In this document: positions 22,204 through 31,689 of the stretch, one piece after another
How the letters are laid out: the number at the start of each line of letters is the position of its first letter
How positions within the stretch are numbered: position 1 is the first letter of the stretch
Source of the DNA: Symbiodinium natans
Lineage: Eukaryota > Sar > Dinophyceae > Suessiales > Symbiodiniaceae
Length of the DNA: 64,000 nucleotides
Direction of reading: 5' to 3'
Assembly: GCA_905221605.1 (NCBI GenBank)
Contig: CAJNDS010000449.1
Span: 1-64,000, forward strand
The notes under the pieces: model-generated
What the model saw: only the letters and a program-made list of their open reading frames with translations
Databases searched by the model: none
What the model was told of the DNA's origin: nothing
Program-made: the position numbers and the translations under genes

Positions 22204-23595
22204 CTTGTGAGGATCCAAAAAGTCGAACCCCCCAAAATGTACCCCTAAACCCTAAACCCTAAACCCTAAACCCTAAACCCTAAACCCTAAACCCTATACT
22301 ACTAGTCTGGGTCGTTGTTTAGGAACCTTTAAGGGGATCTACTTATTGGATCCTCCCAAAGGTCTGCTGTAGCGTAGAGGCTTCAGGGATTAGGCGTTGA
22401 GGATGTGTTGGTTTTAGGGTTTAGGCTTTAGGGTTTAGGGTTTAGGGTTGAGGGTTTAGGGTTTAGGGTTTAGGGTTGAGGGTTGAGGGTTTAGGGTTTA
22501 GGGTTGAGGGTTTAGGATATTTGGGAAGTGAGGGTTTAGGGTTTAGGGTTTAGGTTTTAGGGTTTAGGGTTTAGGGTTTTCGGGTTCTTGGCGGAGAGTG
22601 TTGGGGAAGGTTTGGGGTCCACCCAAGGAAGAAGCAACAAGCACCCGCTTTCTTCGAGTGGCAGACCCAACCCTGAACCCCGAAGTGCTAAACCCAAAAC
22701 CCAAAACCCTGAACCCTAAACCCCAAACCCTGAACTCTAAACCCCAAACCCTAAACCCCAAACCCTGAACCCTGAACCCTAAACCCTAAACCCTAAACCC
22801 TAAACCCTAAACCCTAAACCAAGAATAGAAAGACAGCCTTGCTGGAAGGCAAAGCGTTGGGCTCGACTAGGGCAAAACAGGGTATGGGGCTTGAGGTCTG
22901 TCCCTAAACCCTAAACCCTAAACCCTAAACCCTAAACCCTAAACCCCAAACCCGAAACCCTGACCTCTAACTTTCACACGTCCTAAACTTGACAACCAGA
23001 GCTCTGGAACTGAGCACGGGGGCAACTTTGAACCCGAATCCTAACCCGAATCACCCCGTACCCAAGGTGGCAGATAAGGAGCGTGTGGGATCCCCCTCCG
23101 CATCGGCAGAGAATCTCACCTCCTTCCTCGGATTCGGGTTTCGGGTTTAGGGTCTAGGGTTTGGGGTTTTGGTTTTGGGCTTTAAGGCTCAGGGCTTTAG
23201 GGCTGAGGGCCTAGGGTGTAGGGAGCAGCCAGGGCCACAGGACTTATTAAGTGCAGCTATGGGTAGCAGTGATGGGCTTAACAAGCCTTAATTTCAGCTA
23301 TTGGGACATTGTAGGGCTTATGGGTTTTATATGAGCTTGTAGGATGTCTTGGCATGCTACAATGTGGGCACCTTTTCGGGGTTGGTGACTTTATAAGGGA
23401 ACCTTGATCAGAAAAGAGTACCACTGGGCTGAAGATGTAGGGGGGCGTGATGTTGGCCTGTCGTCGGGCTGTACCCTGGGTTTTGGCAACATTTGGGGGG
23501 CCCTTCTGCCTCAAAGCGCGAAGCCCTAAACCCTAAACCCGAAACCCTAAACCCTAAACCCCCTTCACCTCCCAGGCGCCCGGGAGTTCACATAC

Positions 23596-23657
23596 CAGCC
23601 CCGCTGAGCAGGGCAGTCCAGTTCCGCAAGCGACCGCTGCAAAATGACGGCCGGATC
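23596..23657 (-). CDS. Candidate internal exon (minus) with GTATGT donor
   Basis: Acceptor TTGGGAG, twenty codons DPAVILQRSLAELDCPAQRG plus two bases, donor GTATGT. Well-formed boundaries. Confidence 0.65.
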
Positions 23658-24133
23658 CTCCCAAGGGGGTTAGGGTTTAAAGTTTAGGGTTCTAGGGTTT
23701 TAGGGTTTTAGGGCTTTAGGGTTTTAGGGATTTAGGGTTTAGGGTTTTAGGGTTTAGGGGTCAACCACTTACTGGTTCTTAGTAAGGAATGAGGGCATGA
23801 GGCAGGTACGCTATGGAATCCCTGAAAATGTCTATATAGGGGGACATAAGATACCTTGAAAATGGTTTTGATGGGAAGGGGATGTACATGATGCCCACCA
23901 AAACAGGGCAAAGGGTATCACTGGGCTACCAAGACAAGTTGCAAGCCAACGTGTTTGACTACAATGTTGCTCTCGCAGGTTTCCTGTTCAGGCTGTAGAG
24001 CTTACATACCCCATAACCCCTGAACCCTGGGTTCTGACCCATACTGGTCCAAAAACACAAAGAAAAATGGTTTAGGGTTTAGGGTTTAGGGTTTAGACTT
24101 TAGGGTTTAGGGTACGGTCTTCTGCGAGCGCAC

Positions 24134-24261
24134 TGGCGCGACAGTGTTCTGGCAGTATTCTGGGATGAGTACTACAAAAGGGATGTTTGCCGCGATGTTC
24201 GGAGACAGTTGCTGCCGTTTTAACAGAGCATATGTGATGGAGACATGCTTCTCCTCGACAT
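24134..24261 (-). CDS. Candidate internal exon (minus, 128 nt)
   Basis: Acceptor GACAAG; reads VEEKHVSITYALLKRQQLSP, then NIAANIPFVVLIPEYCQNTV; donor GTGCGC. One of the most protein-like islands in this gene region. The plus strand is also open (TKGMFAAMFGDSCCRFNRAY), but the minus strand fits the neighbouring exons. Confidence 0.6.
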
Positions 24262-24466
24262 CTTGTCATGGAGGGCAGAAACAGGGTTTGGGCTTTAGGC
24301 TTTAAGCTGCAGGCTTTAGGCTGTAGGCTTTAGGGTTTAGGGGTTAGGGCTATGCCGAAACTGTATTAGAGTCTCATGCATGCTCACAAGCATCTTGACG
24401 AGCACAATGCATCACACAGCTTAAATATCCATGTGGATCAAGAAAGTCAACCATAAACTTCCTGCC

Positions 24467-24546
24467 TGGGTAACCCAGTGACCATATCATAATAAGGGCA
24501 CCTTGAAGCAAAAAAAGGGAAAAAAAAGGGTACCACTGGGCTACCA
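24467..24546. mobile_element. MITE-like element with TGGTAGCCCAGTG ends
   Basis: TGGGTAACCCAGTG is inverted as CACTGGGCTACCA across 80 bp; same family as 8,744-8,828. Confidence 0.65.
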
Positions 24547-25161
24547 AGCTGCTTCAAAAGCAAGACCCTTTCCTCAGCCTTGGGACCCAACCCCGGAATG
24601 CGACAGAGGATTCAAAACAACAAGAAACTGTAACGAAACTCCTATGAAGGAATTACAATAGAGTTTCCAGGTACTGGGACTCCCGTTAGCTTAGGGTTTA
24701 GGGCTTTAGGGTTTAGGGTTTAGGGTTTAGGATTTAGACTTAGGGTTTAGGATTTAAAGTTTAGGGTTTAGGGTTTAGGGTTTAGGGCACGGGCATTTTC
24801 TCGTGCATTGTGACGTATTGAAGATGTGAGAGGGGATGGGGGTGGTGGGTGATGTTCACACATTCCGCGTGGGAGCTTCGATGCATTTCTTCTTCTGTAC
24901 CCTCAAGACCCTGGGCCTTGAAACCGCTGCGTCAAGTCGCACATCCCTATTCCAGCTGACAACCCCTGACCCCCCTCAACCCTTAAGCCCTTACACCCTT
25001 GAAGCCCAAACCTGTGAAGCCCTAAACCCAGTCCTCCACTTAAACCCTAAACCCGAACGCCGAACCCTAAACCCTAAACCCTGAACCCCCAAAGCCCTAA
25101 ACTCTGAGCCCTAAACCCTAAGCCCCGGACCCTAAACCCTAAACCCGGCTGAAAAGGGCAC

Positions 25162-25228
25162 CTCTGGGGGCGACTTCCGTTTCACTTCCAGGTCGTGCAC
25201 GGCCAGAGCTTTGTAGATGAACTTTGGC
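25162..25228 (-). CDS. Candidate internal exon (minus)
   Basis: Acceptor GGACCAG; reads PKFIYKALAVHDLEVKRKSP, then PE; donor GTGCCC. One base plus 22 codons. Family not recognised. Confidence 0.65.
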
Positions 25229-25544
25229 CTGGTCCAGGGTCCCTTAGAACCCGAAACCCTGAACCCTAAATCCGAAACCCCAAACCCTAAACCCTAAACC
25301 CTAATCCCCAAGCCCCTAAAACCTAAATCCTAAACCAGGGGTTTATAAGGTTCAGAGCTGACAGGTTTAGGATGTAGGGCTCAGCGCCACCGTTCAGCCA
25401 GGCCATGGGTGTCTTCACGGTTTATAGCTGGGTTTAGGGTTTAGGGTTTAGGGTTTAGGCTTTGTAGGGTTTATTACAGGGTTCGGCGCTGAGGGTTCGG
25501 AACTTGGGCTATAAGCATTTAGGGTATTTGGGGCTTAGGGCGAT

Positions 25545-25628
25545 GCTTCGGCTCGGCCAAAGGCGCTCGTCCACCAGCACCTCCAAAACCACCGGCTGGG
25601 GTTGCAGAGGTGGAGGAGGAATCATCAC
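25545..25628 (-). CDS. Candidate internal exon (minus)
   Basis: Acceptor GCCCCAG; reads VMIPPPPLQPQPVVLEVLVD, then ERLWPSRSIA. Proline-rich; a donor GTGCTG inside would shorten it. Confidence 0.55.
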
Positions 25629-25704
25629 CTGGGGCTCGCTTACTAAACCCGAAATCCTGAACCCTAAACCCGGAACCCTAAACCCCAAAACCCTAAGCCC
25701 TAAA

Positions 25705-25955
25705 ACCCTAAAAAACAAATAAAACCTAAACCCCTAAACCCCAAACCCTTTACAAATCCTAAAAAACAAGTAAACCCTAAGCCCCTAAACCCCAAACCCT
25801 TTACAAATCCTAAAAAACAAATAAACCCTAAACCCCTAAACCCCAAACCCTTTACAAATCCTAAAAAACAAATAAACCCTAAACCCCTAAACCCCAAACC
25901 CTTTACAAATCCTAAAAACAAATAAACCCTAAACCCCTAAACCCCAACCCCTTTA
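25705..25955. repeat. 51-bp tandem repeat, about five copies
   Basis: The unit carries CCCCTAAACCCCAAACCC followed by TTTACAAATCC and AAAAAACAAATAAACC. Because 51 is a multiple of three it keeps a minus frame open (repeating FLGFVKGLGFRGLGF); this is a repeat artefact. Confidence 0.95.
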
Positions 25956-26299
25956 CAGGGGCCCTGCGCAGGGACCCTTACTTGGGGGGGCCCCTTGCCG
26001 TAATATAACCTCCAAAGCCTGGTCGACCCAGGGGCCCATATCGTTTTAGGGTTTGGGGTTTAGGCTTAGGGTTTCGGGTTTCGGTTTTGGGGTTTAGGGT
26101 TTAGGGTTTAGGGTTTAGGGTTTAGGGTTTCGGGTTCAAGGACAGGTAAAGGGCCATTTGGTCAGTTCTCCTCCTTATGGTCCCTTTTTGAAGGGGAACA
26201 ACTATAAGGCGGGCCCTCAGCTTTAGGGACCCTAAACCCTAAGCCCGAAACCCTAAAGCCTAAACCCTAAACCCTAAACCCTAAACCCTAGCAGCCCCT

Positions 26300-26405
26300 G
26301 CCACCCCCCCCGAGCACGTTTCGCCCGGGTGGCGTTTCCGATCCTCCAGAGAAGTCCTCTTCCCGGCCAGTGCCGCGTCCAGAGCTTCGAGTGGAGGAGC
26401 CTCGG
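26300..26405 (-). CDS. Candidate internal exon (minus)
   Basis: Reads PEAPPLEALDAALAGKRTSL, then EDRKRHPGETC. CCCTAAA repeats on the left, TTTAGGG on the right. Confidence 0.5.
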
Positions 26406-27013
26406 GTTTTAGGGTTTAGGGTTTAGGCTGTTAGGGTTTAGGGTTTAGGGTTTCAAGGTTTCAGGGTTTAGGGTTTTGATTGGGGGGGGCTTGTGTGCTG
26501 GCTTAGAGGGCTTGGGGTTTGTAGGTTAGTAGGGTTAGTAGGGTTGGCAGCGTTTAGGGTGTAGGGGGATTCCAAGTCTTCTAGGGCTTTGGGGAGAAAG
26601 ACCCACTTAAGAGAAAACTGCCAAGAGTTTCACCTAACACCCCTAAAGAAGCCTTCGCCCTTATTTAGGGTTTCAGAAAATAACCGAAGCCAAAATGACC
26701 CTGGAAACCCAAAGCAAGCCTTAGCCCATAACCTGCGAGCAGCCCTAAACTCTAGGGCCCCCAAAGAAAACCGGGAAACCCAAAGACAAACCCTAAGCAA
26801 ATAACCCTAAACCCTAGAAAACCCCAAAGGCAGCCCTAAACCCCTTAAACCCCTGTAAACCCCAAAATAAGACCCTAAGCCACACACATAACCCTAAACC
26901 CTAGAAACCCCAAAGGCAACCCTAAACCCCCCCTAGACACGTGTAAACCCTAAAGCCCTGAACCCTAAACCCTAAACCCTCGACACATGTAAACCCTCGG
27001 CCAGTCTGGGCAC

Positions 27014-27065
27014 GTATGCTGCGTCGCCATGGCATCCTGGCGATCAGGGTGGCATCTTCCCGAAC
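27014..27065 (-). CDS. Candidate internal exon (minus)
   Basis: Acceptor TAGAG; reads VREDATLIARMPWRRSI plus one base; donor GTGCCC. Confidence 0.5.
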
Positions 27066-27335
27066 CTCTACAAGGGTTTCGGGTGTAGGGCTTAGGGTTT
27101 TCAATCTGGGCTTGAGGGCAGTAGGCAACAGGACTTTCGGGGGTTTGGGGTGTTAGGGGTTTAGTGTAGGCCTCGAATGAGTCCCTAAACCCCTGTCGCT
27201 TGCGAAACCCGAACCTGAGATATGAGCAGCATCATGGGACCCTCAACCCTAAACCCTAAACCCTAAACCCTAAACCCAAAACCCTAAACCCTAAACCCAA
27301 AACCCAAAACCCTAAACCCTAAGCCTCTGCAAGGG

Positions 27336-27428
27336 CTGTTCGGGATGAGCCTTGTCAAAGAGCCCTCGGCTCTGCCCCTGGAGCTCGGCTGCGCACGCCG
27401 CGCACCACATGCCGTTGATGGTGTTCCT
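27336..27428 (-). CDS. Candidate internal exon (minus)
   Basis: Reads NTINGMWCAACAAELQGQSR, then GLFDK. A C-x2-C pair (WCAAC) is visible. Possible GC donor after GACAAG. Confidence 0.6.
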
Positions 27429-27852
27429 CACTTGCCCTAAACCCTAAACCCCAAACCCCAAACCCCAAACCCTAAACCCTAAACCCAAATCCCTAATCCC
27501 TAATCCCTAAACCCTACCTCACTTACAGGGCTCTTGGGGCGTCGGGGTTTAGGGCAACAGGGCCTAAGGTTGGTGTAGGGCTTAGGGTTTAGGATTCAGG
27601 GTTCAGGGTTTCGGGCTTAGGGCTCTGGGGATTTAGGGTCCAGGGTGCTCTTCGGCTTGAGGCCCTAAGGCTTTTTAGGGTTTAGGGTTTAGGGTTTAGG
27701 GTTTTCTAAACCCTAAACCCTAAACCCTAAACCCTAAACCCTAAGGCTTGGCGCTTTGGGGATCTACGCCAAAAGTGGTTAGAGCTTGGCGAATTCAGTG
27801 AAGGAAGCGGAAGTCTGGCCTCTGTGGGCTTCTGGTAGGGCTTCAAGGTATT

Positions 27853-27961
27853 CCCTAAGGGTCCATGTACCTACTTATGGAATACTTGGGCCTTAAAGTA
27901 CTTCCTATATAAGGACTTTTGGGTCTAAGTATATAATAATAAGGTACATGGACCCTTAGGG
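27853..27961. mobile_element. MITE-like element with perfect 20-bp inverted ends
   Basis: CCCTAAGGGTCCATGTACCT and its exact inverse bound 109 bp of AT-rich DNA. The same ends occur at 1,130-1,365. Confidence 0.8.
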
Positions 27962-28034
27962 ATTTATCCTAAACCCTAAACCCTAAACCTGCTTAGTAAT
28001 TAGGCCCCGTAAGCTTCAGGCCTTTGAGGATCGT

Positions 28035-28085
28035 TTAGGGTTCAGGAACCCATCGTCGGAGATCCAGAAGCTCCTGTCGAGCCCT
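28035..28085 (-). CDS. Candidate short exon (minus)
   Basis: Reads RARQELLDLRRWV between repeats. Too short for confidence, but it has the same strand, spacing and composition as its neighbours. Confidence 0.3.
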   Translation of the reverse strand, partial: RARQELLDLRRWVPEP

Positions 28086-28611
28086 AGAGACCCTAAAGTG
28101 ACGGCTCTTTCGGGCTTCGGGGGCTTTGGAGGTTTAGGGTTTAGGGTCTATAGGGCTTAGGGTCTACAGGGTTAGGGGTTATGTTTCTAGGGCTTTGAGC
28201 GTTTTGGGGGTTTTGAGTTTCCTTTTTGTCAGGGCTTTGGGGGTTTTGAAATTTCGGACTTGGCACCGCCCCGAGGCTTTCAACAACCGCGGTTTAGGGT
28301 TTAGGGTTTAGGGTTTAGGGTTTAGGAGTTTTAGGGGTTAGCCCCTGACGTCCCCAACGCACGCAAGCTCTAAAATCCCTAACGCCTCAAAAATACCCCA
28401 AAACCCTCAAACCCCACGGCCGGAAAGCCACTTAGACCTGAGCCCTGAAGCCTTGAAATCCCTAAATCCGAAACTCCAAAAACCCTAAACCTTGCCTTAG
28501 AGCCCTTTACGCCCATAAAGCACACAAAGCCCTGAAATCCTTTAAAGCCCTTAGAGCCCTACGATCCACCCTAAACCCGAAACCCAAAACCCAAAACCCT
28601 AAACTCTAAAC

Positions 28612-28722
28612 CCTAAACCCTAAAGAGCCCCAGGCCAGGAAACGTTGGTGGCCCCCGGTGCTGGTCTTTTGGATGCTTCAGGTTCGCCGGGCAACACCGC
28701 TCCGGGTCCTTACGGACGGGTT
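28612..28722 (-). CDS. Candidate internal exon (minus)
   Basis: Reads QPVRKDPERCCPANLKHPKD, then QHRGPPTFPGLG, without stops. Boundaries uncertain. Confidence 0.4.
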
Positions 28723-29289
28723 GAGTTAGGGTTTAGGGTTTAGGGCTTAGGGTTTCGGGTTTAAGGTTTAGGCTTTAGGGTTTAGGGTTTAGAGGGGTTG
28801 GTGTTTAGGGTTTTAGGCGTTTAGGGTTTAGGGTTTAGAGGGGTTGGGGTGTAGGGTTTACGGCTTTAGTAATTTACGCAGGGTTTTAGGCGTTGTTTTG
28901 CGTTTTTCTTTTGGGCGCTTTGAGCGTTGTAGGGGTTTAGGTAGGGAGTTCATGCGATTTCGGGTTTAAGGGTCTTAGGGTTTTAGGGCTGAGAATTAAG
29001 ATCTTCGGCTTTAGGATTTAGAGGTCTTTGTTCCCTAAAGCTTGCACCTGTGAGGCTTTTGGGGTTGCCGGTTTAGGGTTTAACCGTAAACCCTAAACCC
29101 TAAACCCTAAACCCTAAATTTAGGGTTTTAGGGCAAGTACCAGGTTTAGGGTAAGTTTAGGGTTTCGGGCACAGAAGGAGGTTTTGAAGGGGTATACGTG
29201 AAACCCCACACCAGAAAAGCCTGATTGTGGTTCCCTTTGTTGGGGTGCGCCGTGTTCTTGTTCTACTACCTGTGTCCTAGTCGGTTGGC

Positions 29290-29450
29290 TCTGGTGTCTA
29301 AACTCCCCTAAAACCTAAAACCCTAAAACGCTAAAACCCAAAAACCCAAAAACCCTAAAACACGAAACCCCTAAAACCCTAAAACCCTACAACCCTAAAA
29401 CCCTAAAACCCTACAACCCTACAACCCTAAAACCCTAAAACCCTAAACCC
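29290..29450. repeat. CCCTAAAA octamer array
   Basis: Octamer variant; similar octamer arrays lie at 46,401-46,585, 49,042-49,080 and 59,124-59,258. Confidence 0.9.
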
Positions 29451-29457
29451 TACTCCG

Positions 29458-29540
29458 CACAAACAACACATCCGACAGGCCCCGGCTCAGCTTCGAGTGC
29501 GAGCCACCGGGAAGCTGGTTCAGAGTTGCTGACAGATGGG
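29458..29540 (-). CDS. Candidate internal exon (minus)
   Basis: Reads HLSATLNQLPGGSHSKLSRG, then LSDVLFVR. Flanked by CCCTAAAA variant repeats on the left and TTTAGGG on the right. Confidence 0.55.
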
Positions 29541-29976
29541 TTTAGGGCTTAGGGTTTAGGGTTGGGGTTTCTTCCTGCCCTAAACCCCTATAAATCCTAT
29601 AAACCCGATAAACCCTATGAAAACCCTATAAATCCTATAAACCCTGTCAACCTATAAACCCTAACCCCCCCGAACCCTAAAACGTTTTTGGGCGGGTTTT
29701 GGGTTGCTCTCAACCCCCCCCCCCAAAAAAAAAAAAAAAAAAAAAACTTGGAAGCCGATTTCAGCCCAAGACCTCGACCGCTGAGGCCTTACTAAAACAA
29801 GAGCCGTCGGGTTTAGGGTTTAGGGTTTGGGGTTTAGGGATAAGGGTTTAGGGTAGGTCGTAGTGTAGCTATCTATAGGGATCAGCGCTTAGGGAGCTAT
29901 AAGAGGAGAAGATTGGAATCTGTTGTAGTCCCTGAACTCTACACCCTAAACCCTAAACCCCAAACCCTCCGGCCTC

Positions 29977-30099
29977 TACTTGGACGTTCATGGTACTTAT
30001 AACAGTACTTATAACCATATTAAAAAGAGCTCATAAAGTGGGTTATAAGTATATAAGTACAGATATAATTGGTGAATAAGTACCATGAACCTCCAAGTA
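29977..30099. mobile_element. MITE-like element, 123 bp
   Basis: TACTTGGACGTTCATGGTAC is inverted, one mismatch, at the right end (GTACCATGAACCTCCAAGTA). The loop contains related TACTTATAA repeats. Confidence 0.75.
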
Positions 30100-30214
30100 T
30101 TGCCCTAAAGCCCAAACCCCAAACCCCGAACCCTAAACGCCGAACCCTAAACCCCAAACCCTAAACCCCAAACCCTAAACCCCAAACCCTAGACCCTAAA
30201 CCCCAAACCTTAAA

Positions 30215-30316
30215 ACCCTCAGTGGCTCTGAAGCCCTTAAGCCGTCCAGACACCCAGGATCCCTGCACGCAGTGCACCTCGAAAGCACCCAGCCTTTGAG
30301 GCGTCTGGAGGGCCGG
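30215..30316 (-). CDS. Candidate internal exon (minus)
   Basis: Reads LQTPQRLGAFEVHCVQGSWV, then SGRLKGFRATEG. Several possible splice sites (CAAAG, GTGCAC, GTGTCT). Family not recognised. Confidence 0.5.
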
Positions 30317-30482
30317 TTTAGGGTTTAGGGTTTAGGGTTTAGGGTTTGGGGTTTGGGGTTTAGGTTTAGGGTTTAGGGTTTAGGGTTTGGGGTTTGGGGT
30401 TTGGGGTTTGGGGTTTGGGGTTTGGGGTTTGGGGTTTGGGGTTTGGGGTTTGGGGTTTGGGGTTTTGGGGTTTGGGGTTTGG
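30317..30482. repeat. TTTAGGG then TTTGGGG array
   Basis: About eight TTTAGGG units give way to about 13 consecutive TTTGGGG units. Confidence 0.95.
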
Positions 30483-30602
30483 GGGTTGGTGTTTGGGGGT
30501 TGGTGTTCTTAGGGTTTTTGTGGTTTTGGGGATTAAGGGTTTCTCGCGTCTAGGGTTTGTAAGGTTTAGGGCGAAGGGTGTATAGGGCTGTATAGGGCTT
30601 AC

Positions 30603-30650
30603 GAGCAAGGCCTCAACCGTCAGAGCCCCTTGGGCGCCCGACAAAACGGC
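30603..30650 (-). CDS. Candidate exon downstream of the copia insertion (48 nt)
   Basis: Acceptor CGTACAG, 16 codons AVLSGAQGALTVEALL, donor GTAAGC, phase 0 on both sides. With the exon at 38.8 kb it brackets the retrotransposon. Confidence 0.65.
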
Positions 30651-30847
30651 CTGTACGACAGGATGCTTTACTGAAAGGCCCTAAACCAAGATCTGCAACA
30701 ACTCATCAGGAAGCCATACCAGTACTTGGGCCCTTCTTAACAAATGAATCTGTGCGGGTGTGTGTGCTGGGGTTCCAATTTTTTGAGAGAGGGGCTTAGG
30801 GTTTAGGGTTTAGATGTCAGTACTGAAATAAGCTAGCACTCTAAAGC

Positions 30848-30895
30848 CCGGTGAGAACCATTCCTGAATATGATGCTCTTCAAAAGGGTTCCTGT
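30848..30895. repeat. Dispersed repeat, copy 3 of 3 (partial)
   Basis: Shares CATTCCTGAATATGAT and following bases with 13,685-13,775; lies 26 bp from the copia target site. Confidence 0.55.
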
Positions 30896-30920
30896 GCACT
30901 ACCCGATCAGTTTCCTAAAC

Positions 30921-30925
30921 CCTAT
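30921..30925. repeat. Target site duplication, left copy
   Basis: CCTAT directly abuts the LTR. The same five bases follow the other LTR at 38,748-38,752. Five base pairs is the usual copia duplication length. Confidence 0.9.
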
Positions 30926-31037
30926 TGAGAATCTCTTTTCTACGCTCAACTGGGAATCTTGAGAGTTAGATGCATCGGCATATATACACTGTACACTATA
31001 CAACTGCATGACCTAGATTAGGCGGTACAATTTTGCA
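30926..31037 (-). repeat. 3' LTR of the copia element
   Basis: 112-bp terminal repeat, 111/112 identical to the 5' LTR. Preceded in element orientation by the polypurine tract. Confidence 0.95.
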
Positions 31038-31045
31038 CCCCTTCT
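31038..31045 (-). other. Polypurine tract
   Basis: AGAAGGGG immediately precedes the 3' LTR on the element strand, as expected for the plus-strand DNA primer. Confidence 0.8.
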
Positions 31046-31161
31046 AGTGCGCAGAAATGCCTTCTAAGCACTATACTTTCTCTTCTGCTATGTGCGGAGT
31101 GAAACTTCTCTGGTATTGGGCTCATTCTCACGCCTAGGTAGCGGAGTCTGGCCAGGGACCT
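31046..31161 (-). other. Copia 3' untranslated segment
   Basis: 116 bp between the RNase H stop and the polypurine tract. No open frame or known motif seen. Confidence 0.6.
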
Positions 31162-31689
31162 TTACAAGAGGAGTTCCTTGTGCCCGCGGCTCTTTTCAGA
31201 GCTCAGTTGAACACCGAGTGTCTTCAGATGCTTCCTCAGCGTTGGTCCTCCTACGCTCTTCGTGAGGATATCTGAACAGTTCTTCTCCCCAAGCACTTTA
31301 TGGATCCTCAAGTGGTCTGCTGCCACGCGTTCTTGCAACCACAAGTACCTTGTTTGTACGTGGCGAGCTTTTCCCAGGCCTATCCGGCTCCCTTGGCCTT
31401 TGGCTGCGTTGGAGTCCGTCTCCAAGACAACCTCCAGCTCGCAGCTCCAATCTTCTAACAGGGACTGGATCCCAAGTCCAGTCGAACCTGCCTTCACTAA
31501 GGCGTAGTATTCTGACTCCCCTGTCGATAGGGCAATCGTCGACTGCACGTTTGACGAGTGCTTTATGGGATGCTGGCCATAGAACGCGATCATACCCGTG
31601 GTGCTCCGTCTCGTAACGGCGTCACCTGCATGGTCCGCATCTACTTGGATACGGAGCTTGGTTGGTTCTCGCTGTTGTTCATAAACCAC
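31162..31689 (-). CDS. RNase H domain of Pol, displaced by a frameshift
   Basis: Contains DADHAGD, TTGM, STGESEYYAL, TDSNAAKG and CSDILTK, the usual copia RNase H blocks with their acidic catalytic residues. It has no ATG of its own and is in the -1 frame relative to the RT frame, overlapping its last 49 nt. A one-base deletion around 31,680-31,690 (in TGGTTT) is the simplest explanation; a sequencing error or programmed shift is possible. Confidence 0.85.
   Translation of the reverse strand: MVYEQQREPTKLRIQVDADHAGDAVTRRSTTGMIAFYGQHPIKHSSNVQSTIALSTGESEYYALVKAGSTGLGIQSLLEDWSCELEVVLETDSNAAKGQGSRIGLGKARHVQTRYLWLQERVAADHLRIHKVLGEKNCSDILTKSVGGPTLRKHLKTLGVQLSSEKSRGHKELLL

Noticed and set aside
22564-22761. 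Many open frames reading like GFRVWGLGFRVLGF or NPKPQTLNPKPQ (e.g. 22,564-22,761; 30,366-30,644; 45,753-45,821)
   Set aside because: They are translations of TTTAGGG/TTTGGGG arrays, whose 7-bp unit gives stop-free frames over short distances. No independent coding evidence.
25700-25921. 73-aa repetitive protein (FLGFVKGLGFRGLGF repeats)
   Set aside because: Product of the 51-bp tandem repeat, whose period is a multiple of three; it contains only telomere-derived and AT-rich sequence.
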